Positions 7,301 to 13,376 of a stretch of DNA of 19,482 nucleotides are shown piece after piece (the stretch's first letter is position 1; each line of letters begins with the position of its first letter). Made by a program: the position numbers and the translations under genes. The notes beneath the pieces were generated by a model. The model saw only the letters and a list, made by a program, of their open reading frames with translations, was not told the DNA's origin and made no database searches. Source of the stretch: Pyramidobacter sp. GTDB taxonomy: Bacteria; Synergistota; Synergistia; Synergistales; Dethiosulfovibrionaceae. The DNA lies in assembly GCA_016286835.1 (NCBI GenBank), contig JAEEUD010000007.1:1-19482 (forward strand). The letters are read 5' to 3'.

Positions 7301-7349
7301 TCGCTGGATTGTCTGATCCGGAGCGCAGTTAACCGCTCCGAACGAATTT

Positions 7350-7378
7350 ATTCTAATCCGCAAAGATAAAAAATGCAA
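7350..7378 (-). promoter_or_regulatory. Sigma70-type promoter of the riboswitch/ABC importer operon
   Basis: TTGCAT (7378-7373) and TAGAAT (7355-7350) are separated by exactly 17 bp on the minus strand, in an AT-rich pocket. The predicted start, near 7343, lies about 40 nt before the first aptamer block. The leader to the first permease codon would be about 500 nt. Confidence 0.8.
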
Positions 7379-7416
7379 TAGCGTCTAAACGATTATTTCA
7401 TTCTCAACTCAAAAAC

Positions 7417-7442
7417 GCGCGATCGGCGGCGAAAAATCGCGC
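7417..7442. promoter_or_regulatory. Inverted repeat abutting the EamA -10 element (possible operator)
   Basis: GCGCGAT (7417-7423) and ATCGCGC (7436-7442) form a 7-bp inverted repeat with a 12-bp spacer. It covers the -35 region and directly touches the TATAAT of the permease gene. No matching regulator is identifiable. Confidence 0.35.
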
Positions 7443-7448
7443 TATAAT
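7443..7448 (+). promoter_or_regulatory. -10 element of the EamA gene
   Basis: A perfect TATAAT lies 41 bp before the chosen ATG. No good -35 is visible at the right spacing; that position is taken by the inverted repeat. A transcript start near 7455 makes the ATG codons at 7459 and 7468 unlikely and supports the start at 7489. Confidence 0.6.
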
Positions 7449-7488
7449 TTCTGCGTTTTTGAACTGCATGACGAAAGCGGGTTGGGAC

Positions 7489-8388
7489 ATGAAAAAACAA
7501 TATCTCTACGCGCTGCTGAGCGTGGTCTGCTGGAGCACGATGACGCCGGTGAGCAAAACGCTGCTGCACAGCGTCAGCGGCTTTGAGGTGCAGCTGTGGC
7601 GGGCAGGCACGGCCGCGGCGTCGCTGCTGCTGATCCTCCTCGCGCGCGGGCAGGCGCGCGATCTGTGCGACCTTCTCCGCCGGCACGGGCTGCGTCTGGT
7701 CGGCTACGGATTCGTGGGCTTTTTCCTCTACACCACGCTGCACCTGTTCAGCCTCGGCGTGCTGTCGGGACAGGTGACGAGCGTCGTCAACTATCTGTGG
7801 CCGATCTTCACGGTCTGCCTGTCGAGCCTGATGCTGGGCGAGCCGTTCACGGCCGGCGACGTTTGGGCGCTGGCGCTGTCGTTTCTCGGCGTGGCCGTCG
7901 CCTCGCTCGGCGGCGGCGCGGGCGCGTCGCTTACGCGCGCGTCGGTCCTCGGTCTGATCGCCACGGTCACCGCCGCGCTGGGCTACGCCTGGTTCTCGGT
8001 GGTGAACAAGCGGCTCGGCGAGGATCAGACGCTGTGCATGTTCGTCTACAACCTCACCAGCGCCGTGTTCGTGCTGCCGCTGGCGCTGTATACGGGCGTC
8101 GGGCCGTACACGGCGGCGCAGGTCGCGGGCCTGTCATGGCTGGGCATCAGCGGCGGAGCGCTGGGCAGCCTGTGCTGGGCGCTGGCGCTGAACTGCGGCG
8201 ACGCGGCGAAGATCGCCAATCTGGCCTACGCCACGCCGGCGCTGTCGGTGTTCATCTGCGGCACGGTGCTCGGCGAAGGGCTGCATCTCTCGTCGTTCGC
8301 CGGGCTGGCGCTGATCCTGCTGGGATTTTTCGTGCAGAAGCGCTTCGAGCGGCGCGGAAAAGCGAAAGCTCAAAATCCGGCACAATGA
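7489..8388 (+). CDS. EamA-family (DMT superfamily) permease
   Basis: This 299-residue integral membrane protein has about ten hydrophobic segments in two homologous halves, as expected for the 10-TM EamA branch of the drug/metabolite transporters. The first half starts YALLSVVCWSTMTPVSK and the second starts about residue 150 (LGLIATVTAALGYAWFSV). ATG 7489 is preferred because the promoter -10 ends at 7448 and the hydrophobic N-terminus begins there; the ribosome site (GGGTTGGG) is mediocre. Such proteins export or import amino acids and small metabolites, and the substrate cannot be told from sequence. It is transcribed alone, divergently from the B12-regulated operon. Confidence 0.88.
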   Translation: MKKQYLYALLSVVCWSTMTPVSKTLLHSVSGFEVQLWRAGTAAASLLLILLARGQARDLCDLLRRHGLRLVGYGFVGFFLYTTLHLFSLGVLSGQVTSVVNYLWPIFTVCLSSLMLGEPFTAGDVWALALSFLGVAVASLGGGAGASLTRASVLGLIATVTAALGYAWFSVVNKRLGEDQTLCMFVYNLTSAVFVLPLALYTGVGPYTAAQVAGLSWLGISGGALGSLCWALALNCGDAAKIANLAYATPALSVFICGTVLGEGLHLSSFAGLALILLGFFVQKRFERRGKAKAQNPAQ

Positions 8389-8399
8389 TCATGAGAAAA

Positions 8400-8435
8400 C
8401 GGCCGGGGATGTTCTACGGAGAACATCCCCGGCCG
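8400..8435. terminator. Bidirectional terminator between EamA gene and mntP
   Basis: A perfect 16-bp stem (8400-8415 with 8420-8435) is closed by a 4-nt ACGG loop. It lies between convergent genes, 12 bp after the permease stop and 10 bp beyond the mntP stop. TTTT follows it on the minus strand; the plus side has only scattered T residues, so it should work better for mntP. Confidence 0.8.
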
Positions 8436-8445
8436 CTGTTCATTC

Positions 8446-9042
8446 TCAGTTGAAAAAACTTCTCAGCAGGATCTCCATGCCGATACCGATCAGGATCACG
8501 CCGCCGAGCACGCCGGCGCGGCCCGACAGTTTCGTTCCCGCGATCCGCCCGAGCGCCAGACCGGCGCGGCAGATCAGCCACGTCACGCCGGCGATCACCA
8601 GCGACGCGATCAGCGCTTCCCGCCATTCGTATTCGGCGATCGCAAAGCCCACCGAGAGCGCGTCGATCGACGTGGCCACGCCCTGAACGAACAGCGTTCC
8701 CGCCGTCAGTTCGGCGGCACCGGCTTCGCCGCTTTCGCCGCCGCGCAGCCCCTCGAGCAGCATCTCACCGCCGATCCACAGCAGCAGGCCGAACGCGATC
8801 CAGGGAATGAACGGCTCGAACGCGCGAAACTTTTCCACGGCCAGGCGCACGCACAGCCAGCCGGCCATCGGCATGAACCACTGGAAAAACGCGTACACGC
8901 CCGACACGCCCCACGCGCGCGCGCGCGACATACGCGGCTCGTTCAGACCGTTCACGAGCGACACGGAAAAGGCGTCCATCGCCAGTCCGACGCCCAGCAA
9001 GGCGCTGTTGATGAAAAAGAGAACGCTCCGCTCCATTGCCAT
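8446..9042 (-). CDS. mntP: Manganese efflux pump MntP (YebN/DUF204 family)
   Basis: This protein of about 198 residues and six membrane segments belongs to the MntP family, which exports Mn2+ to protect cells from manganese excess. The two signature repeats are visible: GLAMDAFSVSL (Asp23) in the first helix and TSIDALSVGFA at the start of the second half. The reading frame extends upstream to 9120, but the ATG at 9042 (preceded by GGGGG) begins at the hydrophobic core; the ATG at 9036 is also possible. The yybP-ykoY manganese riboswitch that often precedes mntP is not seen. The gene is divergent from a cysteine-rich protein gene, and a CDF exporter with a manganese-type site is 0.9 kb away. 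Confidence 0.9.
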   Translation of the reverse strand: MAMERSVLFFINSALLGVGLAMDAFSVSLVNGLNEPRMSRARAWGVSGVYAFFQWFMPMAGWLCVRLAVEKFRAFEPFIPWIAFGLLLWIGGEMLLEGLRGGESGEAGAAELTAGTLFVQGVATSIDALSVGFAIAEYEWREALIASLVIAGVTWLICRAGLALGRIAGTKLSGRAGVLGGVILIGIGMEILLRSFFN

Positions 9043-9090
9043 TTTGCCCCCAAAGCCCAAAGTGCGCCGCGCTTTTCCGCAGCAAAGGTT

Positions 9091-9120
9091 ATTCTTGCAC
9101 AGGCCCGCGCGGTTCGTCAA
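9091..9120 (-). promoter_or_regulatory. Probable mntP promoter
   Basis: The minus strand has TTGACG (9120-9115), an 18-bp spacer and AAGAAT (9096-9091). A start near 9084 gives a leader of about 40 nt. It overlaps the upstream part of the divergent promoter for the CCG-domain gene. Confidence 0.5.
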
Positions 9121-9134
9121 TGCAAACAGAGCTG

Positions 9135-9143
9135 TGATACAAT
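9135..9143 (+). promoter_or_regulatory. Extended -10 promoter of the CCG-domain gene
   Basis: TGATACAAT is an extended -10 (TGN-TACAAT) without a convincing -35. It lies 23 bp before the ATG at 9167. Confidence 0.5.
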
Positions 9144-9166
9144 ATAGCGCAAGAGGGGGGATTTTA

Positions 9167-9886
9167 ATGAATTATTACATCGCCAGCTGCGTTTTCACGC
9201 GCGCGTTCCCGGGTCTGAGCTTCGCCATCCAAAGCTGGGTCCGCGCCCGCAACGGCATCGGGATCGTCCGCTGCTGCGTGCCGAAGTACAAACTGAACGA
9301 GTTCACCGCGGAAATGCCGCCGGAGCGCCGCGACGGGTGGAGCGAGCTGCCCGACAGCGCAGATTTTCAGCCGGGCGACACGGTGTGGTCGCTGTGCCAC
9401 AACTGCTCGGCGATCATCGAAGAACAGAAGCCGGGCGTGAACGTGCGCTCGCTGTGGGAACTGATCCTTACGGACGAGGCTTTCCCGTATCCCGATCTGC
9501 GCGGCCGGGAGATGTTCGTGCAGGACTGCTGGCGCGCCCGCGACCGTGCGGACGAGCAGGCGGCCGTGCGCGAGATCCTGCGGCGCATGAACGTCCGCAT
9601 CCTCGAGCAGGACGAGCGCGGCGAAAAAACGGAGTTCTGCGGCGTCTCGCTGCTGCGTCCGGCACCGCCGCGCAACCTGAAAATGGCGCCGGAACGCTTC
9701 GTCGAAAACGCGCCCGGCAAGTTCCTTCCGCACACGCCGGAAGAACAGCGCCGCATCATGACGGAATACGTCGCCCGTTTCCGCGGCACGGAAGTCGTCG
9801 ATTACTGCCACTACTGCCACGAAGGCCTGCTGCTCGGCGGCGCCAGGGCGCATCATCTGGCTGAACTGCTGTTTGCGGCACAATAA
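9167..9886 (+). CDS. Duplicated CCG-domain (HdrB-like) cysteine-rich protein, function unknown
   Basis: This 239-residue soluble protein starts at ATG 9167, with GGGGGG six bases upstream; the frame is open much further upstream but lacks support there. Cysteines fall in two CCG-like sets. The first is C8, C36-C37, then C77-HN-C80. The second is C121 (QDCWRAR), C158-G, then C214-HY-C217. This matches the Cys-rich domain of HdrB, LutA and GlpC, where the cysteines bind an unusual Fe-S cluster. The second half aligns by eye with the classic DPCHxxR...CCG pattern, though its second cysteine of the pair is lost. No partner HdrA/HdrC, dehydrogenase or flavoprotein subunit adjoins it. Redox or thiol/disulfide chemistry is possible; substrate unknown. 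Confidence 0.75.
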   Translation: MNYYIASCVFTRAFPGLSFAIQSWVRARNGIGIVRCCVPKYKLNEFTAEMPPERRDGWSELPDSADFQPGDTVWSLCHNCSAIIEEQKPGVNVRSLWELILTDEAFPYPDLRGREMFVQDCWRARDRADEQAAVREILRRMNVRILEQDERGEKTEFCGVSLLRPAPPRNLKMAPERFVENAPGKFLPHTPEEQRRIMTEYVARFRGTEVVDYCHYCHEGLLLGGARAHHLAELLFAAQ

Positions 9887-9889
9887 CGC

Positions 9890-9905
9890 TGTTCCACGTA
9901 AAACA
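9890..9905. other. parS-like 16-bp site after the CCG-domain gene
   Basis: TGTTCCACGTAAAACA differs from the ParB consensus TGTTNCACGTGAAACA by one base (G to A at position 11). It lies four bases past the stop codon and just before a terminator stem. Evidence is the match alone. Confidence 0.35.
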
Positions 9906-9911
9906 ACATGA

Positions 9912-9960
9912 AACGATCCGGCCCGCTCGGCATCACCTGTACCGAGCGGGCCGGATCGTT
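9912..9960. terminator. Terminator stem between convergent CCG-domain and CDF genes
   Basis: A perfect 19-bp stem (9912-9930 with 9942-9960) has an 11-nt loop. Neither side has a strong T run, but the location between convergent genes fits a bidirectional transcription stop. Confidence 0.7.
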
Positions 9961-9980
9961 GCGCAAAACGGATAAAACAA

Positions 9981-11120
9981 TCAGTCGGAAAGATCGACGT
10001 CCGGCGAGATCCGGACGGTGTAGCCGGGATAGGCTTCCCTGATCTCCTTGCGAAGGATGGCCAGGCCTTCCTTCGGTTGAACGGCAAAGCTCATGACCAC
10101 GTCGAAGCGCATTTCCTTCCGTTCCACGTCGAGATAAAAGCCGTGCAGCTGCAGCGCCCACTCGTGCGCCGTCACCCGCGCGATCACGTCGTCGCGGATG
10201 CGGGACGCCTCGTCGTTGCCGGTGTTGTAGGAATACACGCCGACACCGGTGAGGACGACGCCGGTTTCCTTGTACACCTTCACCTCCGCCTTGCGTGTGA
10301 GTCGGTCGAGTTCCTCCACGGTCATCGTATCGGGCAGCTCAAGATGGACGGAAGCGAAGTTTTTGCCGGGGCCGTAGTCGGAAATAAGGAGGTCGTACGC
10401 GCCCCTGACTCCCGGGATCCCGCGCAGGATCTCCTTGATCCGTTTGGACGTCTCCTGATCGGCGCGCGTCCCCAGGATATCGTCGAGCGTCTCCTTCATC
10501 ATCTCGATGCCGGAGCGCACGATGGCGACGGAGATCACGGCGCCGACCCAGGCTTCCAGCGAAACGCCGCTGGCCAGGTAGATCAGCGCCGACGCGAGCA
10601 CGGAAGACGAAAGCACGGCGTCGAACGAAGCGTCCGCGCCGGAAGCGATCAGCGAGCCGGAATTCACTTTTTTGCCCTGCGCTTTCACGTACCGGCCGAG
10701 GATCAGCTTGACGACGACCGCGACGGCGATGATGACGAGCGAAACGGTGCTGTAGTCAGGTTTTTCGGGACGGATGATCTTTTTCACCGAGGCCACGGCC
10801 GAGGTGATGCCGGCATAGAGCACGATACCGGAGACGATCATGGCGCTGAGATACTCGATGCGGCCGTAGCCGAGCGGATGTTTTTTGTCCGGCAGCATCC
10901 CCGCCAGCTTTGTGCCGACGATCGTGATGATCGACGACAGGGCGTCGGAGAGGTTGTTGACCGCGTCGAGGATGACGGCGATCGAGTTGGAAGCGATGCC
11001 GATGACGGCTTTGAACGCCGCCAGAAAAACGTTCGTGACGATGCCGACGATACTGGTCCTGACGATCACGGCGTCGCGGCTGAGCTCTGCCTGCGCGCCG
11101 GTCTTCCCGTTCCGGTTCAT
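9981..11120 (-). CDS. Cation diffusion facilitator (CDF) exporter, manganese-type metal site
   Basis: This 379-residue CDF-family metal/proton antiporter starts at the ATG at 11120 (AAAGGAG eight bases upstream) rather than at the extension to 11174. The family's metal site in helices 2 and 5 reads Asn55-xxx-Asp59 (NNLSD) and Asp163-xxx-Asp167 (DASFD). The Asn-Asp-Asp-Asp set matches the manganese exporter MntE rather than zinc CDFs, which carry histidine. HPLGYGRIEYLSA is the usual segment before helix 3. After the cytoplasmic dimer domain comes an additional C-terminal stretch (about residues 300-379) of unknown role. A Mn2+ (or Fe2+) export role is inferred and is supported by nearby mntP. 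Confidence 0.88.
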   Translation of the reverse strand: MNRNGKTGAQAELSRDAVIVRTSIVGIVTNVFLAAFKAVIGIASNSIAVILDAVNNLSDALSSIITIVGTKLAGMLPDKKHPLGYGRIEYLSAMIVSGIVLYAGITSAVASVKKIIRPEKPDYSTVSLVIIAVAVVVKLILGRYVKAQGKKVNSGSLIASGADASFDAVLSSSVLASALIYLASGVSLEAWVGAVISVAIVRSGIEMMKETLDDILGTRADQETSKRIKEILRGIPGVRGAYDLLISDYGPGKNFASVHLELPDTMTVEELDRLTRKAEVKVYKETGVVLTGVGVYSYNTGNDEASRIRDDVIARVTAHEWALQLHGFYLDVERKEMRFDVVMSFAVQPKEGLAILRKEIREAYPGYTVRISPDVDLSD

Positions 11121-11148
11121 GAACAGCACTCCTTTGTTTTTTCGCTGC

Positions 11149-11172
11149 GCCGCCCGGCGATCGAAGGGCGGC
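11149..11172 (-). other. Hairpin in the 5' leader region of the CDF gene
   Basis: GCCGCCC and GGGCGGC (7 bp, 10-nt loop) lie 29-52 bp upstream of the CDF start codon. No T run follows. It is too small for a known metal riboswitch; it may be a leader structure or chance in GC-rich DNA. Confidence 0.25.
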
Positions 11173-11197
11173 ACGGCTATACTACCGCGAAAGCGCC

Positions 11198-11244
11198 GAA
11201 AAGAAAAGCGGGCGGCGTCCCGATTTCTCCGGGGCGCCGCCCGC
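11198..11244 (-). terminator. Intrinsic terminator of the M20/RidA/PLP-enzyme operon
   Basis: A 10-bp GC-only stem (11244-11235 with 11217-11208) is followed on the minus strand by CTTTTCTTTT. It starts six bases after the stop of the PLP-enzyme gene. Confidence 0.85.
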
Positions 11245-11250
11245 GTGTGA

Positions 11251-12348
11251 TCAGTGATCAGATTTCAGGCCGGCGCCGCACATCGTGATGAGGCTGTCGG
11301 GCGTGCGTCCGTGCAGCTTCACATAGCGCAGATAGGCGGCGTAGTTGCCGGCAGTGGTGTGCTCGGCGTACACGCCGCGGCGGGCCAGCGCCGCGCGGGC
11401 AGGCAGGATGTCCTCCTCCGGGATCGTGACGATCTCGATGTCGTACTTGTAAATGAAGTCGAGGATTTCCGGCGCGCGCATCGGCTTGCCGATGGCGATG
11501 CCCTCGGCGAGCGTGGGACGCACATCGATGTCGGGAATGTCGCGCAGGCCGCACTTTTTGGCCTCCGCGAACGGCGCGCAGTTTTCGCTCTGGATGGCGA
11601 TGACGGTGGGCATACGGTCGATGACGCCGCTGCTCACAAGGTGCTCCAGCCCGTACAGCCCGCCGAGGAACAGCGTGCCGTTGCCGAGCGGCAGGAAGAC
11701 GTGCTGCGGGATGCGGCGCAGCTGCTCCCAGATCTCGTAGATATAGGTCTTCGTGCCCTGATAGAACATGGGGTTGTAGACGTGATTGGCGTAGTACGCG
11801 CCTTCGTCGCGCACCTTGGAACGGCACACGTCGGCGCAGTGGTCGCGTGTTCCGGGCACGACGGTGCAGGTCGCACCGTGGGCGCGGATCATGTCGATCT
11901 TGCCCGGCGAAGCGCCCTCGGGCACGAAGATGCCGCATTCGATGTCGGCGCGCCCGCAGTAGGCAGCCACGCTGTTGCCGGCGTTGCCGCTGGAATCCTG
12001 CACGCACGACTGCACGCCGATGGCCTTGCAGTGCGTCACGAGCACGGCCGCGCCGCGGTCCTTGAACGACAGCGTGGGCATGAAGTAATCCATCTTCAGC
12101 AGCAGATCGTCGTCGAACGGCACGATCGGCGTCATGCCCTCGCCCATCGTCACGCTTTTCCAGGTGTCGCCCTCCAGCGGCATGAAATTGCGGTAGCGGA
12201 AGATGCTCCACTCGCCTTTGTCGATCAGCTTTTCGTCGAACGCCGGCGGCGTGTAGTCCAGCTTCCAGAGTCCGCCGCAGTCGCATTTGGGCTTGCGGGT
12301 GTCGGACGGGACGCGGGCACCGCATTTTGAGCAGACAAAATCAGCCAT
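11251..12348 (-). CDS. Threonine-synthase-like PLP-dependent enzyme (fold type II)
   Basis: This 365-residue enzyme of the tryptophan-synthase-beta/threonine-synthase superfamily has an N-terminal zinc-ribbon-like set Cys6-Cys9 and Cys22-Cys24, found in one branch of threonine synthases. LSFKDRGA places the PLP lysine at Lys96; SSGNAGNSVAAY is the substrate/carboxylate loop, and PLGNGT probably the phosphate-binding loop. The ATG at 12348 follows ridA by 9 bp. Annotation pipelines would call it threonine synthase, but no homoserine kinase or dehydrogenase is nearby. Its operon (amidohydrolase, RidA, DauR-type regulator) suggests a catabolic deaminase, ammonia-lyase or eliminase. RidA hydrolyses the enamine/imine products such enzymes release. 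Substrate unknown. Confidence 0.85.
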   Translation of the reverse strand: MADFVCSKCGARVPSDTRKPKCDCGGLWKLDYTPPAFDEKLIDKGEWSIFRYRNFMPLEGDTWKSVTMGEGMTPIVPFDDDLLLKMDYFMPTLSFKDRGAAVLVTHCKAIGVQSCVQDSSGNAGNSVAAYCGRADIECGIFVPEGASPGKIDMIRAHGATCTVVPGTRDHCADVCRSKVRDEGAYYANHVYNPMFYQGTKTYIYEIWEQLRRIPQHVFLPLGNGTLFLGGLYGLEHLVSSGVIDRMPTVIAIQSENCAPFAEAKKCGLRDIPDIDVRPTLAEGIAIGKPMRAPEILDFIYKYDIEIVTIPEEDILPARAALARRGVYAEHTTAGNYAAYLRYVKLHGRTPDSLITMCGAGLKSDH

Positions 12349-12357
12349 GAACGCACC

Positions 12358-12759
12358 TCACCTTTCAGTTTTCTGCGGCAGTTCAGCGACGGCCTCGATC
12401 TCGACGAGGCAGCCGAAGTGCAGCGCCGGCACGGGCACGACGATGCGGGCCGGCTTGTGATCGCCGAAGAACTCGCCGTACACTTCGTTGATCGCGTCCC
12501 AGTAGTTCACGTCGGCGATGTAGACGCGGCACTGAGCCACGCTCTCGCGCCCCAGACCGGCGCTTTTCAGCACGCGGTCAAGGTTCGTCAGCGCCTGCTT
12601 CATGTGCTCGGCCGGCCCGCCTTCGGCCGGCTTGCGCGTGTCCAGATCCAGCGAGAGCTGGCCGGAAATAAAGAGCAGGCCGCCGGCGATCATGCCGGGA
12701 GCGTAGTGTCCTTTGTTGACGCCCTTGGCGTCGATGTTGACTTCACGCATAGTTTTCAC
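12358..12759 (-). CDS. RidA-family enamine/imine deaminase
   Basis: This 133-residue protein of the YjgF/YER057c/UK114 family forms trimers that hydrolyse reactive 2-aminoacrylate-type intermediates from PLP enzymes. FISGQLSLD, the Arg of KPARIVV (the expected substrate-carboxylate binder) and the final VEIEAVAELP with its glutamate are present. The GTG at 12759 overlaps the regulator stop in a GTGA junction, as in the preceding junction of this operon. An ATG three codons in (12750), with AAGG before it, is an equally possible start. Its place next to a PLP enzyme fits its known chemistry. Confidence 0.9.
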   Translation of the reverse strand: MKTMREVNIDAKGVNKGHYAPGMIAGGLLFISGQLSLDLDTRKPAEGGPAEHMKQALTNLDRVLKSAGLGRESVAQCRVYIADVNYWDAINEVYGEFFGDHKPARIVVPVPALHFGCLVEIEAVAELPQKTER

Positions 12760-13376
12760 CTTTTTCCTTTCGCTTCGTCAAGATAGCTGTACAGCGTCAC
12801 TTTGGAGACGCCGAGCAGGTTGGCGACTTTTTCCATCGAGCCGCGCACGAGGAAGATGCCCTTGTCGTCCATGAACCTGACCAGTTCGACGAGTTTCTGC
12901 CGCGACGATTCGCGGACGTTCGTGCCGCCGACGATCTTCGCGATGAGCCCGTCGATCACGTCCACCACGTTCTGATCCGGCTCCTCGACGACCGCATTGC
13001 CGCCGCCGGCGTTCAGAAACGCGTCGAGCGCAGCCTTCATCGCGGCGGGTGCGGAGAGGTCGCAGTTGATGCAGATCATGCCGATCACCTGCCCTGCTTC
13101 GTCGCGGATCAGCGCCGACGACGAGCGGATGGTCTTGCCGTTCGCCTCGAACGTGTAGTTGATGACGCGGTCGTTTTCAAAGCGGTCGCTGAGCAGGACG
13201 TTCTTGACGAGGTGGTCGAACGTCTGGCCCTTTTTGCGTCCCGTCACGCTGCCGGCGACGTAGACGACGGATCTGTCAGGCTGTTCAAGGTCATGCACGG
13301 CCACTTCGCAGCCCGCGCCGAACGTGCCGGCAATGATGTCGGCAACGGGGAAATAATTCTTCAGCAGCGGATTCAC
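12756..13376 (-). CDS. YheO/DauR-type transcriptional regulator (PAS-like plus HTH)
   Basis: This 206-residue regulator has an N-terminal YheO-like PAS-type sensor domain (about residues 5-120, with AVHDL, SSSALIRDEAGQVIGMICINCD) and a C-terminal helix-turn-helix (about 145-203, including GSMEKVANLLGVSKVTLYSYL). Pseudomonas DauR, of this family, is a repressor of D-arginine catabolism genes, so an amino-acid-related ligand is plausible. The GTG at 13376 overlaps the M20 gene's stop (GTGA) with GAGGGAG upstream. It is the second gene in the operon and probably regulates it, although no operator is evident. Confidence 0.88.
   Translation of the reverse strand: MNPLLKNYFPVADIIAGTFGAGCEVAVHDLEQPDRSVVYVAGSVTGRKKGQTFDHLVKNVLLSDRFENDRVINYTFEANGKTIRSSSALIRDEAGQVIGMICINCDLSAPAAMKAALDAFLNAGGGNAVVEEPDQNVVDVIDGLIAKIVGGTNVRESSRQKLVELVRFMDDKGIFLVRGSMEKVANLLGVSKVTLYSYLDEAKGKR

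Noticed and set aside
7003..7332. 109-codon plus-strand frame in the gap before the EamA gene
   Set aside because: It lies exactly over the cobalamin riboswitch on the opposite strand, with no ribosome site and no recognisable domain.
7393..7743. 116-codon minus-strand frame overlapping the EamA start
   Set aside because: It is antisense to the EamA N-terminus and crosses its promoter; translation is shadow-like.
9043..9120. yybP-ykoY manganese riboswitch upstream of mntP
   Set aside because: The predicted leader is only about 40 nt and the conserved blocks are not present.
12358..12750. Deciding firmly for the ATG start of ridA at 12750
   Set aside because: Both GTG 12759 (GTGA overlap) and ATG 12750 have acceptable ribosome sites; the longer form was listed because the preceding junction has the same overlap.
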